Source: Acinetobacter sp. XS-4 (GTDB taxonomy: Bacteria; Pseudomonadota; Gammaproteobacteria; Pseudomonadales; Moraxellaceae). From it: 64,000 bases of DNA. Below are positions 1 to 9,095 of this stretch, in pieces (position 1 is the stretch's first letter; every line of letters begins with the position of its first letter). The stretch is taken from the NCBI RefSeq assembly GCF_023920705.1, contig NZ_CP094657.1, positions 4,030,001-4,094,000 of the forward strand. The letters are read 5' to 3'. The translations under genes were made by a program, and so were the position numbers. A model generated the notes under the pieces. It was not told where the DNA came from, made no database searches, and was given only the letters and a program-made list of their open reading frames with translations.

Positions 1-752
1 GCCAAAATAATGGTGATGAGTTGCTTCGGATGATTTTTAAAAACTTGTAAAGCAGGAACTTTAACTTCTTCAGACTGCTGTTTTACTTTTTCAAAATCTG
101 GTGACTCTGGTACTTTCACTCGAATGTACCAACCTACTACCAGTAAAATAATGCTGGCAAGAAACGGTAAACGCCAACCCCAGCTAAATAGAGCTTGTTC
201 AGGTAATAACGACACCAGCCCGAGTGCGATTGAGGCTAGCATTAAACCGCCACCCGTACTCGCTTGAGGTAAACTTCCCCAAAAGCCCTTACCACCTTCG
301 GGTGCATGCTCAACGGCCATAAGCACAGCACCGCCCCATTCACCGCCCATTGCCATTCCTTGAATGAAACGCAAAATAACCAGACCAATCGCAGCCCAAT
401 AACCAATTGATTCGTAAGTCGGTAATAAGCCAATGAGTACTGTTGGGATCCCCATGAGCATCAGAGTCAACAGCAACATCGATTTACGGCCAATTTTGTC
501 ACCAAAATGACCAAAGACTAAACCACCTAGTGGACGGCCAATAAACCCAACGGCATAGGTGGCAAATGCAGCAAGTACACCCGTCAGTGCATCCAGATTT
601 GGGAAAAATAATTTATTAAAAATCAGCGCCGCTGCCGCACCGTAAATAAAAAAGTCATACCATTCAATAGTGGTGCCGACCATGCTAGAGATACCTGCTA
701 ATCGATGTGATGACTTTTTAGTATGTGAACCGTTTCCATGTACTGTTTGCAT
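1..752 (-). CDS. MHS-family MFS metabolite:proton symporter (3' end cut by window)
   Basis: The minus-strand reading frame is open from the ATG at 752 to the window edge, so the C-terminus is missing. The start is preceded by an AAGGA ribosome site. The translation begins MQTVHGNGSHTKKSS and soon gives GTTIEWYDFFIYG, then AVGFIGRPLGGLVFGHFGDK and GRK, the signature of the metabolite:H+ symporter branch of the MFS (MhpT/ShiA/ProP-like). About six membrane segments are visible. It is the last visible gene of the valine-degradation operon, about 120 bp after the hydrolase stop, so it may import a branched-chain acid or related carboxylate. That substrate is inferred from context only. Confidence 0.8.
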   Translation of the reverse strand, partial: MQTVHGNGSHTKKSSHRLAGISSMVGTTIEWYDFFIYGAAAALIFNKLFFPNLDALTGVLAAFATYAVGFIGRPLGGLVFGHFGDKIGRKSMLLLTLMLMGIPTVLIGLLPTYESIGYWAAIGLVILRFIQGMAMGGEWGGAVLMAVEHAPEGGKGFWGSLPQASTGGGLMLASIALGLVSLLPEQALFSWGWRLPFLASIILLVVGWYIRVKVPESPDFEKVKQQSEEVKVPALQVFKNHPKQLITIIL

Positions 753-872
753 CGCAATTTCCTTTTTAGATTTTCTTATTTTGTCTTTTTTATGCTTATG
801 ACCAGCCCTGACCATAAGCATTTTCAGGTCTCGCTTTATCTCCTTAAGCTTTTTATGTTTTTGTAATTCGAT

Positions 873-1898
873 TTAGTTCAATTTTTCTAAAATTGGCTCA
901 AATTTCGAATTACGTTCTTGCCACTGTGGTTGTTTGTCTTTATCGACTATAAGGGCACGAACCCCTTCAATAAAGTCACCATGCTCAAACCAGATGTCCT
1001 GTAAATCACGCTCAAGCTGCATACATTGCGGTAAAGATAGTCCCCGCCCTAAATATTGCAGTTTTAAGCTGGTTTGTTTGGCAATAAATGAGCGCTGCTT
1101 CAAAATACTAAGCATCTTACTTGCCCAAGTTTTTAAGCCTTCATCTTGTTCATTTTCAAGACTTTGTTCGATTTCATCTAAATGCTGAAAGCCGAAGTGT
1201 TTACGGATGCCTTCGGCCAACTGTTTGAGTTCGCTTTCAGCAGGGCGAGTAATAAATCGGGTAATGATGTGTTCAATTCCCTCTTTGCGTAAACTTGGCG
1301 CTTCAACGAGAGCATCCTGCAAAGCTTGTAACTGCTCACTTGGCACATGGTAGTCAATTAAATCGAGGTAAAGCGCATCACTACTGCTAATCTGCTCACC
1401 CGTAATTGCCATATAAACGCCAATATCATCAAGGCGAGACAGGAAGTGTGTTGCGCCAACGTCTGGGAAAAAGCCAATCGCTGTTTCAGGCATAGCAAAT
1501 CTGGACTTTTCACTGCTCACAACAATGTGACAAGCCTGAGCTAAACCAAAACCGCCACCTAAAACATAGCCATCAAGCACAACAATCACTGGCTTTGCAT
1601 ATTCACGCAGTATATTTAGCATTTTATATTCGGCACTAAAGTAGCCTTTATAATCAGCCGAGCCATTTTTATAACTGTCGTAGAGATAGCGGATATCGCC
1701 ACCAGCACAGAAGGCTTTTGGACTATTTGATTTGATTAAAATTGCCTGAACAGCAGCATCATTTCGCCACAGTTCCAATTGGGCACCAATACTTTTAATC
1801 ATATCTAGCGACAATGCATTGAGATGAGTCACACGGTCTAAGGTAATCACGCCCAACTTACCTTGTTGCTCAATCATTAAGTGATTTTCTGTATTCAT
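873..1898 (-). CDS. 3-hydroxyisobutyryl-CoA hydrolase (crotonase fold)
   Basis: A 341-residue crotonase-superfamily protein. It shows the oxyanion-hole segments CAGGD (64-68) and LGGGFGL (113-119). The PE at 137-138 and PDVGAT (145-150) are typical of 3-hydroxyisobutyryl-CoA hydrolases rather than hydratases, and the length also fits that group (about 340-380 residues against about 260 for hydratases). It would hydrolyse 3-hydroxyisobutyryl-CoA to free 3-hydroxyisobutyrate, the substrate of MmsB in the same operon. It follows the enoyl-CoA hydratase gene by 12 bp, so co-translation is likely. A broader acyl-CoA hydrolase or isomerase role cannot be excluded from sequence alone. Confidence 0.85.
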   Translation of the reverse strand: MNTENHLMIEQQGKLGVITLDRVTHLNALSLDMIKSIGAQLELWRNDAAVQAILIKSNSPKAFCAGGDIRYLYDSYKNGSADYKGYFSAEYKMLNILREYAKPVIVVLDGYVLGGGFGLAQACHIVVSSEKSRFAMPETAIGFFPDVGATHFLSRLDDIGVYMAITGEQISSSDALYLDLIDYHVPSEQLQALQDALVEAPSLRKEGIEHIITRFITRPAESELKQLAEGIRKHFGFQHLDEIEQSLENEQDEGLKTWASKMLSILKQRSFIAKQTSLKLQYLGRGLSLPQCMQLERDLQDIWFEHGDFIEGVRALIVDKDKQPQWQERNSKFEPILEKLN

Positions 1899-1910
1899 TT
1901 TATTGATCTC

Positions 1911-2684
1911 TTATTGATTTTTAAAATTTGGCTTTCGTTTCTCAACAAAAGCCTGCATTCCTTCTTTTTGGTCAGATGTTGCAAAAATTGAATGGAACAT
2001 ACGTCTTTCAAAACGTAAGCCTTCGGTAAGGTTTACTTCAAAAGCGCGGTTAATAGTTTCTTTGAGCATCATGTTTGCAGTTAAAGATCGTGCCGCAATT
2101 TTTTCTGCGGCTTGCAAGGTTTGTTCAAGTAATTCTTCTTTACTAAACACTCGTGCGACTAAACCACTTTGCTCTGCTTCTACAGCACCCATTTGACGAG
2201 CGGTAAAACACATTTCCATTGCCTTGGCTTTACCAATGGCATGGGTTAAGCGTTGTGTACCACCAATACCCGGAATTACCCCTAAGGTGACTTCAGGTAA
2301 GCCAAACTTAGCGTTGTCAGCACAATAAATAAAGTCACACATGAGTGCTAGTTCACAGCCACCACCTAATGCATAGCCACTCACCGCTGCAATTAGAGGT
2401 TTACGGCGCTGTGCAATACAGTCTGCAAGATGAAAAAAGTCATCAAAATAAATATCAGGAAATGCTAAATCAGCCATTTCTTTAATGTCTGCACCTGCGG
2501 CAAAAGCTTTTTCAGAACCTGCCAATACCATGCAGCCAATTTCGCGGTCTTTTTCGAGCTGATCTAATGCCTGATTAATTTCACTAATTAATTCGCTGTT
2601 TAAAGCATTGAGCGCTTGAGGGCGATTTAATGTAATCAGTCCAACCCCATTACGCTTTTCTAATAAAATACTTTGCCACTGCAT
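1911..2684 (-). CDS. Enoyl-CoA hydratase
   Basis: A 257-residue crotonase-family enzyme with both catalytic glutamates: E111 in GGGCELAL and E131 in LPEVTLGVIPG. The oxyanion-hole motif FAAGADIKEM is at 61-70. In valine breakdown it would hydrate methacrylyl-CoA to 3-hydroxyisobutyryl-CoA. It sits between the acyl-CoA dehydrogenase that makes the enoyl-CoA and the hydrolase that consumes the product, with gaps of about 21 and 12 bp. The family assignment is secure. The methacrylyl-CoA substrate is inferred from the operon. Confidence 0.9.
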   Translation of the reverse strand: MQWQSILLEKRNGVGLITLNRPQALNALNSELISEINQALDQLEKDREIGCMVLAGSEKAFAAGADIKEMADLAFPDIYFDDFFHLADCIAQRRKPLIAAVSGYALGGGCELALMCDFIYCADNAKFGLPEVTLGVIPGIGGTQRLTHAIGKAKAMEMCFTARQMGAVEAEQSGLVARVFSKEELLEQTLQAAEKIAARSLTANMMLKETINRAFEVNLTEGLRFERRMFHSIFATSDQKEGMQAFVEKRKPNFKNQ

Positions 2685-2705
2685 TATTTATTCCTTGTTC
2701 TGGTT

Positions 2706-3833
2706 TTATAGACTACGCGCAATCACTAAACGTTGGATATCACTTGTGCCTTCGTAAATTTGACAAATACGGGCATCACGATAGATGCGCTCAATCGGGA
2801 AGTCTTTAAGATAGCCATAACCACCAAACACCTGTAAGGCACTCGAACACACACGTTCAGTCATTTCTGAAGCAAATAGTTTGGCCATTGAAGCTTCATT
2901 GAGACACGGTTGACCTGCTTCTTTTAAACGCGCAGCGTAGTGAACCAGTTGTCTCGCTGCTTCGATTTCAGTTGCCATGCTGGCAAGGCGAAACGCTATA
3001 GCTTGATGCTCAAAAATTGGCTTTCCAAAAGTGATACGCTCTTTTGCATAGTGAGTCGCTTCTTCGAGCGCCGCACGTGCTAAACCGACTGCCTGTGCAG
3101 CAATACCAATACGACCACCCTCTAAATTGGCGAGGGCGATTTTTAAACCCTCACCTTCTTTGCCTAGCATTAAGCTTTTGTGAATGCGTACATCTGTGAG
3201 GGCAATCTGACAGGTATCTGAAGCATGCAAACCTAGTTTTTCTTCAACACGAATCACTTCATAACCCGGTGTCTCGCGTGGGACTAAAAATGCACTAATG
3301 CCCTTTTTGCCTGCACTTGGATCGGTCACTGCAAATACAATAATGACGCCTGCATTATCACCAGAGGTAATAAATTGCTTAGCACCATTTAAAATGTAAT
3401 CATCGCCATCTTTCACCGCTCGAGTTTTAAGAGCTGCCGCATCTGATCCCGTATGTGGTTCCGTTAAGGCAAAAGCGCCGATCATTTCACCTTGTGCCAA
3501 AGGTTTTAAAAAACGCTCTTTTTGCTCGTCTGTACCAAATTTTAAAATAGGCACACAACCAACCGAGTTATGTACACTCATGATGGTCGAAGTCGCGCCA
3601 TCTGCTGCTGCCACTTCTTCGAGGGCCAGTACATAGGCTAAGTTACCTGTGTCTGAACCGCCCCATTGCTCTGAAACAAGCATACCCATAAAACCGAGTT
3701 GTCCCATTTGGGCTAAGGTGTCTTTCGGGAACGTTCCGTCTCGATCCCAATCGCTGGCATTAGGCTTAATTTGTTCTTGGGCGAAACTTTTCGCCATATC
3801 ACGAATGAGTAATTGTTCTTCGGTAAATTGCAT
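2706..3833 (-). CDS. Acyl-CoA dehydrogenase, probably isobutyryl-CoA dehydrogenase
   Basis: A 375-residue FAD-dependent acyl-CoA dehydrogenase of normal family length. Signature motifs are [17 protein letters not shown] in the middle domain and [21 protein letters not shown] near the C-terminus. The catalytic base is E361 in [10 protein letters not shown], the position used by short- and branched-chain enzymes. In the operon context it would oxidise isobutyryl-CoA to methacrylyl-CoA. It lies 11 bp downstream of the acyl-CoA ligase gene and is followed by the hydratase. Substrate choice between isobutyryl- and 2-methylbutyryl-CoA cannot be decided from the sequence. Confidence 0.87.
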   Translation of the reverse strand: MQFTEEQLLIRDMAKSFAQEQIKPNASDWDRDGTFPKDTLAQMGQLGFMGMLVSEQWGGSDTGNLAYVLALEEVAAADGATSTIMSVHNSVGCVPILKFGTDEQKERFLKPLAQGEMIGAFALTEPHTGSDAAALKTRAVKDGDDYILNGAKQFITSGDNAGVIIVFAVTDPSAGKKGISAFLVPRETPGYEVIRVEEKLGLHASDTCQIALTDVRIHKSLMLGKEGEGLKIALANLEGGRIGIAAQAVGLARAALEEATHYAKERITFGKPIFEHQAIAFRLASMATEIEAARQLVHYAARLKEAGQPCLNEASMAKLFASEMTERVCSSALQVFGGYGYLKDFPIERIYRDARICQIYEGTSDIQRLVIARSL

Positions 3834-3844
3834 TATTATTTCCT

Positions 3845-5494
3845 TTACCCTGCTTTAGCTTGTTGTTTAGCAATTTCTTGATTACGCAATAAAAAGCGCT
3901 GGATTTTACCACTTGGAGTTTTAGGCAATTCACTCACAAATTCAACTAAACGCGGGTACGCATGTGCAGAAAGTCGTCTTTTAACAAATTGGCTAAGTTG
4001 TTCAGCAAGTGCCTCTGAAGGTTGAGCGTCCGCAGCCAAAATTACAAATGCCTTAACCACTTCGGTACGGTCTGGGTCAGGCACACCAATCACTGCCGCC
4101 TCAATCACTGCGTCATGTTCGAGTAAGGCACTTTCTACATCGAAAGGCCCAATGCGGTAACCTGATGTGGTGATTACATCATCACTGCGGCCCACAAAGC
4201 TCATGCTGCCATCAGCATGTAACTCGGCAGTGTCGCCAGTTAAATAGTAATGACCCACGAAAGGCGATTTACGGCTTTCTTTATAGCCGCCGAACCACAT
4301 CATTGGAGACTGGCTAATATCGACCGCTAAAATTCCTGGTGTGTCTGCCGGAAGTTCTTCACCTTGTTCATTGACAATCGCAACACGGTAGCCCGGACTT
4401 GGGAAACCTGCTGAACCAGCATGAATTTCATGTTTTAAACCATGGTGATTACACACCACCATACCCACTTCAGTTTGCCCATAGTGGTCATAAATCGGAG
4501 CGTCTAAGACTTGTTTAAACCAGCGAATCACTTCTGGGTTGAGCGGTTCACCTGCACTGCTAACGACACGGAATAGGCCTTTTAACGGCGCCATTTGTGC
4601 TGGATCAGCCGCCATCATCATGCGGTAAGCAGTTGGTGCGCCTGCCAAGTTGTTAATTTTATAATCTTTCACAATTTGGCATAGGCTATCTGTGCTGAAA
4701 CCACCTTCATAGAACAAAGTAGAGTGGCCCAAGAATAACGGCCCAGTAATCGCATAGTACAGACCATATGCCCAACCCGGATCTGCAATATTCCAAAATG
4801 AGTCTTCTTCAGTTAAACCAATGGCATCTTGCATATATCGACCAAAGGCAATCAGTGCTTTTAATGGCACTTCCAATGGTTTCGCTGGCCCGGTAGTGCC
4901 TGAAGTAAACATGAGCAAGAAAGGATCTTGAATGCTGCGCATAACCAGATCGCATTGATCGGACTGCTGCTTCACTTCATTCCAAAAGTTAAAATCACCT
5001 ACTTTAAGCGGAGTACCTTGTGTGTCGGCCACCGTCACAATTGCAGGACAATTCTCAATTTCATCAAGCTTGCTACGATTACCTACATCGGTTACCACTA
5101 GCTTACTTTGTGCAAGCTGAATACGGTGCTCAATCGCTTTTGGACCAAATGCAGTAAATAGGGGTTGATAGACTGCACCTATGCGCCAAGCTGCAAAAAT
5201 AGTCACAATCAGTTCAGGTGTTCTCGGTAATAGCCCTGAAATACGGTCGCCTGCTTTCACACCTTGTGATTTTAAAAAGTTGGCAAACTGACTCGACCAT
5301 TCTTTTAGTTCACGGAAGGTATATTGCTCTTTTCGTCCGTCTTTTCCTTGCCAATACAGCGCAATTTTGTTGCCATCGGCATGTCTATCACAGCATTCAT
5401 AACAAGCATTTAAGGCATCAAGTGAACCTGATAACATCTGTTTTGCAGTACTTTCCAAATCGAAAGCCTGTGCAGCATTTTGATAATCCATCAT
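3845..5494 (-). CDS. AMP-forming acyl-CoA synthetase
   Basis: A 549-residue ANL-superfamily adenylate-forming ligase. It carries the P-loop [13 protein letters not shown], the [11 protein letters not shown] motif, the STSGYRIG-like hinge segment [13 protein letters not shown], and the catalytic lysine K530 in [11 protein letters not shown]. It would activate a short-chain carboxylate (isobutyrate, propionate, acetate or a hydroxy-acid) to its CoA ester. Its place inside the mms operon suggests that the cell can feed free isobutyrate into the pathway as well as valine-derived isobutyryl-CoA. The exact acid is not determinable here. There is a 77-bp gap from mmsB, the largest among the enzyme genes of the operon. 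Confidence 0.88.
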   Translation of the reverse strand: MMDYQNAAQAFDLESTAKQMLSGSLDALNACYECCDRHADGNKIALYWQGKDGRKEQYTFRELKEWSSQFANFLKSQGVKAGDRISGLLPRTPELIVTIFAAWRIGAVYQPLFTAFGPKAIEHRIQLAQSKLVVTDVGNRSKLDEIENCPAIVTVADTQGTPLKVGDFNFWNEVKQQSDQCDLVMRSIQDPFLLMFTSGTTGPAKPLEVPLKALIAFGRYMQDAIGLTEEDSFWNIADPGWAYGLYYAITGPLFLGHSTLFYEGGFSTDSLCQIVKDYKINNLAGAPTAYRMMMAADPAQMAPLKGLFRVVSSAGEPLNPEVIRWFKQVLDAPIYDHYGQTEVGMVVCNHHGLKHEIHAGSAGFPSPGYRVAIVNEQGEELPADTPGILAVDISQSPMMWFGGYKESRKSPFVGHYYLTGDTAELHADGSMSFVGRSDDVITTSGYRIGPFDVESALLEHDAVIEAAVIGVPDPDRTEVVKAFVILAADAQPSEALAEQLSQFVKRRLSAHAYPRLVEFVSELPKTPSGKIQRFLLRNQEIAKQQAKAG

Positions 5495-5571
5495 ATCTTT
5501 TCCCTCAGTCCGGATTTGTTGTTATTCACGACAGGGTTTAATGTGTTTAAAGCCATCCTTTGGCTTTGCTG

Positions 5572-6462
5572 TTATGCTTCTTGTGGCAAATATTGCTGAA
5601 TAATGCTTGAAAAATCGAGATTAGCATTACCACGCATGCACATTTGCTGATAAAGCTGCTGTACCATGCCACCTAATACAACTGGCTGTTTGACTTGGCC
5701 CGCGGCCTCTACAGCAAGTCCTAAATCTTTTAGCATTAACTGAGTCGCAAAACCGTCTTGGTAGCCTCGAGATGCTGGCGCATTTTCATTAATATGTGGC
5801 CATGGGTTACACACATCTGAACTCCAGCAACGGCCACTTGAGGTATTAATGACACCTGCCAATGCTTGTGGGTCGATGCCCAACTTCACACCGAGTGCCA
5901 TACCTTCGGCAACAGCAGCCATTGAAATACCTAAAATCAGGTTGTTGCAGATTTTGGCAATTTGACCTGCACCGACATCGCCACAATGAACAATATTTTT
6001 GCCCATGTGGCTGAGCACAGATTTCACTTCGTTAAAGGTGTGCTCATCGGCACCCACCATGAAGGTTAGAGTTCCTGCTTGAGCACCAATGGTTCCACCT
6101 GAGACTGGTGCATCACAGATTTTAATATTTTTGCTTTGCGCAACAGCGGCAATGTCTTTAATGGTTTGTGGGTCAATGGTACTGCTATCAATGCATAAGC
6201 TACCTGCTTTTAGCACTTCTAAAACACCATTTTCACCCAAGTAAACTTCTTTAACATGCTTGGCCGCAGGCAACATGCTAATGACCACATCAGCTTGTTT
6301 CGCTGCTGCCTGTGGGCTGTCGCAGACCACACCACCTGCCTCGGCAAAGTGCTGAATAGCAACTTCACTGAGGTCATATCCATAAACATTGAGTCCGGCT
6401 TTAAGGAGGTTATGGGCCATTCTGCCGCCCATATTGCCTAGACCGATAAAGGCGATATTCAT
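5572..6462 (-). CDS. mmsB: 3-hydroxyisobutyrate dehydrogenase
   Basis: A 296-residue beta-hydroxyacid dehydrogenase. It has the N-terminal NAD-binding motif GLGNMGGRMAHNL (8-19), the family signature DAPVSGGTIGAQAGTL (117-132) and catalytic lysine K170 in GQIAKICNN. It oxidises 3-hydroxyisobutyrate to methylmalonate semialdehyde. The gene lies 11 bp downstream of mmsA, the next enzyme in the pathway, which separates it from glyoxylate or tartronate semialdehyde reductase paralogues. Confidence 0.93.
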   Translation of the reverse strand: MNIAFIGLGNMGGRMAHNLLKAGLNVYGYDLSEVAIQHFAEAGGVVCDSPQAAAKQADVVISMLPAAKHVKEVYLGENGVLEVLKAGSLCIDSSTIDPQTIKDIAAVAQSKNIKICDAPVSGGTIGAQAGTLTFMVGADEHTFNEVKSVLSHMGKNIVHCGDVGAGQIAKICNNLILGISMAAVAEGMALGVKLGIDPQALAGVINTSSGRCWSSDVCNPWPHINENAPASRGYQDGFATQLMLKDLGLAVEAAGQVKQPVVLGGMVQQLYQQMCMRGNANLDFSSIIQQYLPQEA

Positions 6463-6473
6463 CCGTGATCCCC

Positions 6474-7991
6474 TTAACGTAAACTAATAGTTGTATTTAC
6501 TGCACCAACTTCATGGCTATCTTCAAACCAGCGACTGGTAATAGTTTTGGTTTGTGTATAGAACTGCACAGCCTGTTTGCCGTATGGTCCCAAATCACCA
6601 AGTTTTGAACCTCTTGAACCAGTAAAACTAAAGAAAGGCACTGGCACAGGAATTGGAATATTGATACCAACTTGACCAACATCAATTAAGTTTTGGAAAG
6701 TACGTGCAATCGCACCACTTTGTGTGAATAGACCTACACCGTTACCAAATGGGTTGGCATTGATTAGAGCAATCGCTCCCTCAAGGGTGTCTACACAAAT
6801 AATGGAAAGTACAGGACCGAAGACTTCTTCTTTATAAATACGCATGTCGGTATTTACGCCACTAAAAATCGTCGCGCCTACAAAGTTGCCCGATTCATAG
6901 CCTTGAACTTGAACATCACGACCATCGAGTAGCAACTCTGCACCTTGCTCAACACCGCTATTAATTAAATCAAGCACACGCGCTTTAGCACGTTTTGAAA
7001 TGACTGGGCCAATGTCAGTATTTGGCTCATGGCCTGCGTTTACTTTTAAGGTTTTCGCTTTTTCAACTAATTCTTGAATCCACTGTTTACTTTCACCCAC
7101 CATTACCGCAACTGACAATGCCATACAGCGTTGCCCCGCTGCACCAAATGCTGCACCGACCAAGGCATTTAAGGTTTGCTCTTTATTGGCATCTGGCATG
7201 ACAGCCACATGGTTTTTTGCACCCATCATCGACTGCACACGTTTGCCATGTTGCCCTGCAAGGTTATAAACATGTGTTCCAACCGTAGTTGAACCCACAA
7301 ATGAAATCGCTTTAATGTCTTTATGTGTACACAGACGGTCAACTACTTCTTTACCGCCATGCACAACGTTGAGCACACCTGCTGGAATGCCTGCTTGAAT
7401 CGCAAGCTCAACCAGCATCATAGTTGATAACGGATCTTGTTCTGATGGTTTTAAAACAAAAGTATTGCCGCACACAATTGCCATTGGGAACATCCAAAGC
7501 GGAATCATGGCAGGGAAATTAAACGGCGTAATACCCGCACAGACACCCAAAGGTTGTTGCAAGGTATAAGTATCTACACCTCGTGCGACACCTTCAACAT
7601 ATTCACCCATCTGTAGAGTACCGATCGAACATGCATGTTCAACTACTTCTAGACCACGCTGAATATCGCCTTCTGCATCTGCCAAGGTTTTGCCCTGTTC
7701 CGCCGTTAGTACTTGGGCAATTTCTTTCATGTTGGCACGGATTAAGTCTTGTAACTTAAGCATGATGCGCATACGTGCCTGAATTGGAGTTTGACGCCAA
7801 GAAGCAAACGCATCTTGTGCAGCCTGAATGGCAGCGTCAACTTCTTTAACCGTTGCAAATGGTACACGACCAATCACTTCCTGAGTCGCAGGGTTAACAA
7901 TGTCTTGCCATTCCTGTGTTTCAGATTCGATAAAATTTCCGTTAATAAGTAATTTAGCGGTTTCCAATTCGATTTTTTGGATTGTGTTCAT
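6474..7991 (-). CDS. mmsA: Methylmalonate-semialdehyde dehydrogenase (CoA-acylating)
   Basis: A 505-residue aldehyde dehydrogenase of the MmsA/IolA class. Catalytic Cys is C289 in GQRCMALSVAV. The position that holds the general-base Glu in hydrolytic aldehyde dehydrogenases reads MMGAKNHVAV, as expected for the CoA-acylating subgroup. The start at 7991 is chosen because a strong GGAGAGG ribosome site lies 2 bp upstream; the longer frame adds six residues without one. The product is propionyl-CoA, which links this operon to the methylcitrate genes at 35-41 kb. It is the first gene of the operon, divergent from the LysR gene. Confidence 0.94.
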   Translation of the reverse strand: MNTIQKIELETAKLLINGNFIESETQEWQDIVNPATQEVIGRVPFATVKEVDAAIQAAQDAFASWRQTPIQARMRIMLKLQDLIRANMKEIAQVLTAEQGKTLADAEGDIQRGLEVVEHACSIGTLQMGEYVEGVARGVDTYTLQQPLGVCAGITPFNFPAMIPLWMFPMAIVCGNTFVLKPSEQDPLSTMMLVELAIQAGIPAGVLNVVHGGKEVVDRLCTHKDIKAISFVGSTTVGTHVYNLAGQHGKRVQSMMGAKNHVAVMPDANKEQTLNALVGAAFGAAGQRCMALSVAVMVGESKQWIQELVEKAKTLKVNAGHEPNTDIGPVISKRAKARVLDLINSGVEQGAELLLDGRDVQVQGYESGNFVGATIFSGVNTDMRIYKEEVFGPVLSIICVDTLEGAIALINANPFGNGVGLFTQSGAIARTFQNLIDVGQVGINIPIPVPVPFFSFTGSRGSKLGDLGPYGKQAVQFYTQTKTITSRWFEDSHEVGAVNTTISLR

Positions 7992-8046
7992 AACCTCTCC
8001 GTAGGCCATATTTTTATTGTGTTCAATTATTAGAAAATACTTTTTG

Positions 8047-8143
8047 ATTATATTTTCTTTATTCCAGTTTCAATTGAGACTAGCAAAGAAAACTTTGACC
8101 ACCAACGGAAATTCATGCACGATTGTTGTGCAAATATGCACAA
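8047..8143. promoter_or_regulatory. Divergent mmsA/LysR control region with TGCAC half-sites
   Basis: The region between mmsA and the LysR gene holds three TGCAC half-sites in alternating orientation. TGCAC-N7-GTGCA spans 8116-8132, and TTGTGCA-N4-TGCACAA spans 8126-8143 and shares its left arm with the first. Such inverted repeats fit the T-N11-A operators of LysR proteins. On the minus strand a TATAAT (8047-8052) with TTGAAA (8068-8073) at 15-bp spacing is a possible mmsA promoter. The promoter call is weak because of the short spacer. The inverted repeats are directly visible. Confidence 0.5.
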
Positions 8144-8157
8144 GGATGACAACAAAA

Positions 8158-9039
8158 ATGAAAGTAGATTGGGATCATCTACATTTTTTTCTGGTTTTAG
8201 CGCGGACTAAAACCTTGACCAACGCTGCGCGGATTATTGGTGTCGAACACAGTACAGTGGCTAGACGGATTCAGGCCCTAGAACTTGCTTTGGGTACAAC
8301 GCTGTTTAAGCGTGAAGCGACTGGTTATGAGTTGACACTTGAAGGGATGGCACTTGTTCCTCGAGTTGAGCAAATGGAGCAAGCTTTCTTACAAATTGAA
8401 AAACCACATCAACCTTTGCAAGGTCGTGTGCGAATTGGCACACCTGAAGGTTTTGGCACTGCATTTTTGGCCCGTTTACTGGCTGAGTTCTCTATTCAAT
8501 ATCCACTGCTCACCATCGACCTGATTCCAGTACCCAAAATGATTAAGCTCTCCCACCGTGAGGCAGACATTGTGGTATCCATTGACCGTCCAACATCCGG
8601 ACCCTACATTATTACGCGGTTATCAGACTATTGCTTGAAAATTTATGGCAGCCAAAACTATCTGGCACAAAACCCACCCATTCGTGGTTTAGAAGATTTA
8701 ACCCAACACCGCTTTGTGAACTATATTGATGATCTGGTGTATAGCCCTGAGTTGTACTGTTTAGAACGTTTACCCTTAAAGCTTAATGCGAACTTCCGTA
8801 GCAGCAGTATTTTGGCTCAACAAATTGCGGTGAGTGCTGGTGCAGGACTTGCGATTTTACCCAAGTTTCTAGCAGATGATAAACCAGAACTAGACGTGGT
8901 TTTAGAGCAGCAAGTTCGCTTTACTCATACCTTTTGGATGCTGACTTTTGTTGATTTACAGCATGAACCGCGCATTAAACTTGTCTGGGATTATTTGCGT
9001 AAACAAGCCGATAAATATCAGCATTTATTGGTGGATTAG
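8158..9039 (+). CDS. LysR-family transcriptional regulator of the mms operon (predicted)
   Basis: The N-terminal helix-turn-helix starts at MKVDWDHLHFFLVLARTKTLTNAARIIGVEHSTVARRIQALE, the classic LysR DNA-binding domain, followed by a substrate-binding domain. Total length is 293 residues from the ATG at 8158. The frame stays open upstream to 8017, but the added 47 residues have no LysR similarity and would overlap the operator. An AAGGA at 8142-8146 lies 11 bp upstream, and an ATG at 8146 is an alternative. Divergent placement next to mmsA suggests that it controls the valine operon. That role is inference. Confidence 0.85.
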   Translation: MKVDWDHLHFFLVLARTKTLTNAARIIGVEHSTVARRIQALELALGTTLFKREATGYELTLEGMALVPRVEQMEQAFLQIEKPHQPLQGRVRIGTPEGFGTAFLARLLAEFSIQYPLLTIDLIPVPKMIKLSHREADIVVSIDRPTSGPYIITRLSDYCLKIYGSQNYLAQNPPIRGLEDLTQHRFVNYIDDLVYSPELYCLERLPLKLNANFRSSSILAQQIAVSAGAGLAILPKFLADDKPELDVVLEQQVRFTHTFWMLTFVDLQHEPRIKLVWDYLRKQADKYQHLLVD

Positions 9040-9050
9040 ATATCAAATAA

Positions 9051-9081
9051 AAAAAGCCAATCACGAATGATTGGCTTTTTT
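9051..9081. terminator. Bidirectional intrinsic terminator between LysR and permease genes
   Basis: Stem AGCCAATCA / TGATTGGCT with flanking A and T runs on both sides, so it can serve the LysR gene on the plus strand and the permease on the minus strand. The same stem arms recur at 10862-10893 after the second permease, showing that the terminator was part of the duplicated unit. Confidence 0.85.
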
Positions 9082-9095
9082 GAAATTATGAATAA

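Noticed and set aside
8017..8157. An N-terminal extension of the LysR protein
   Set aside because: The added residues are not LysR-like and the frame would run through the operator half-sites.
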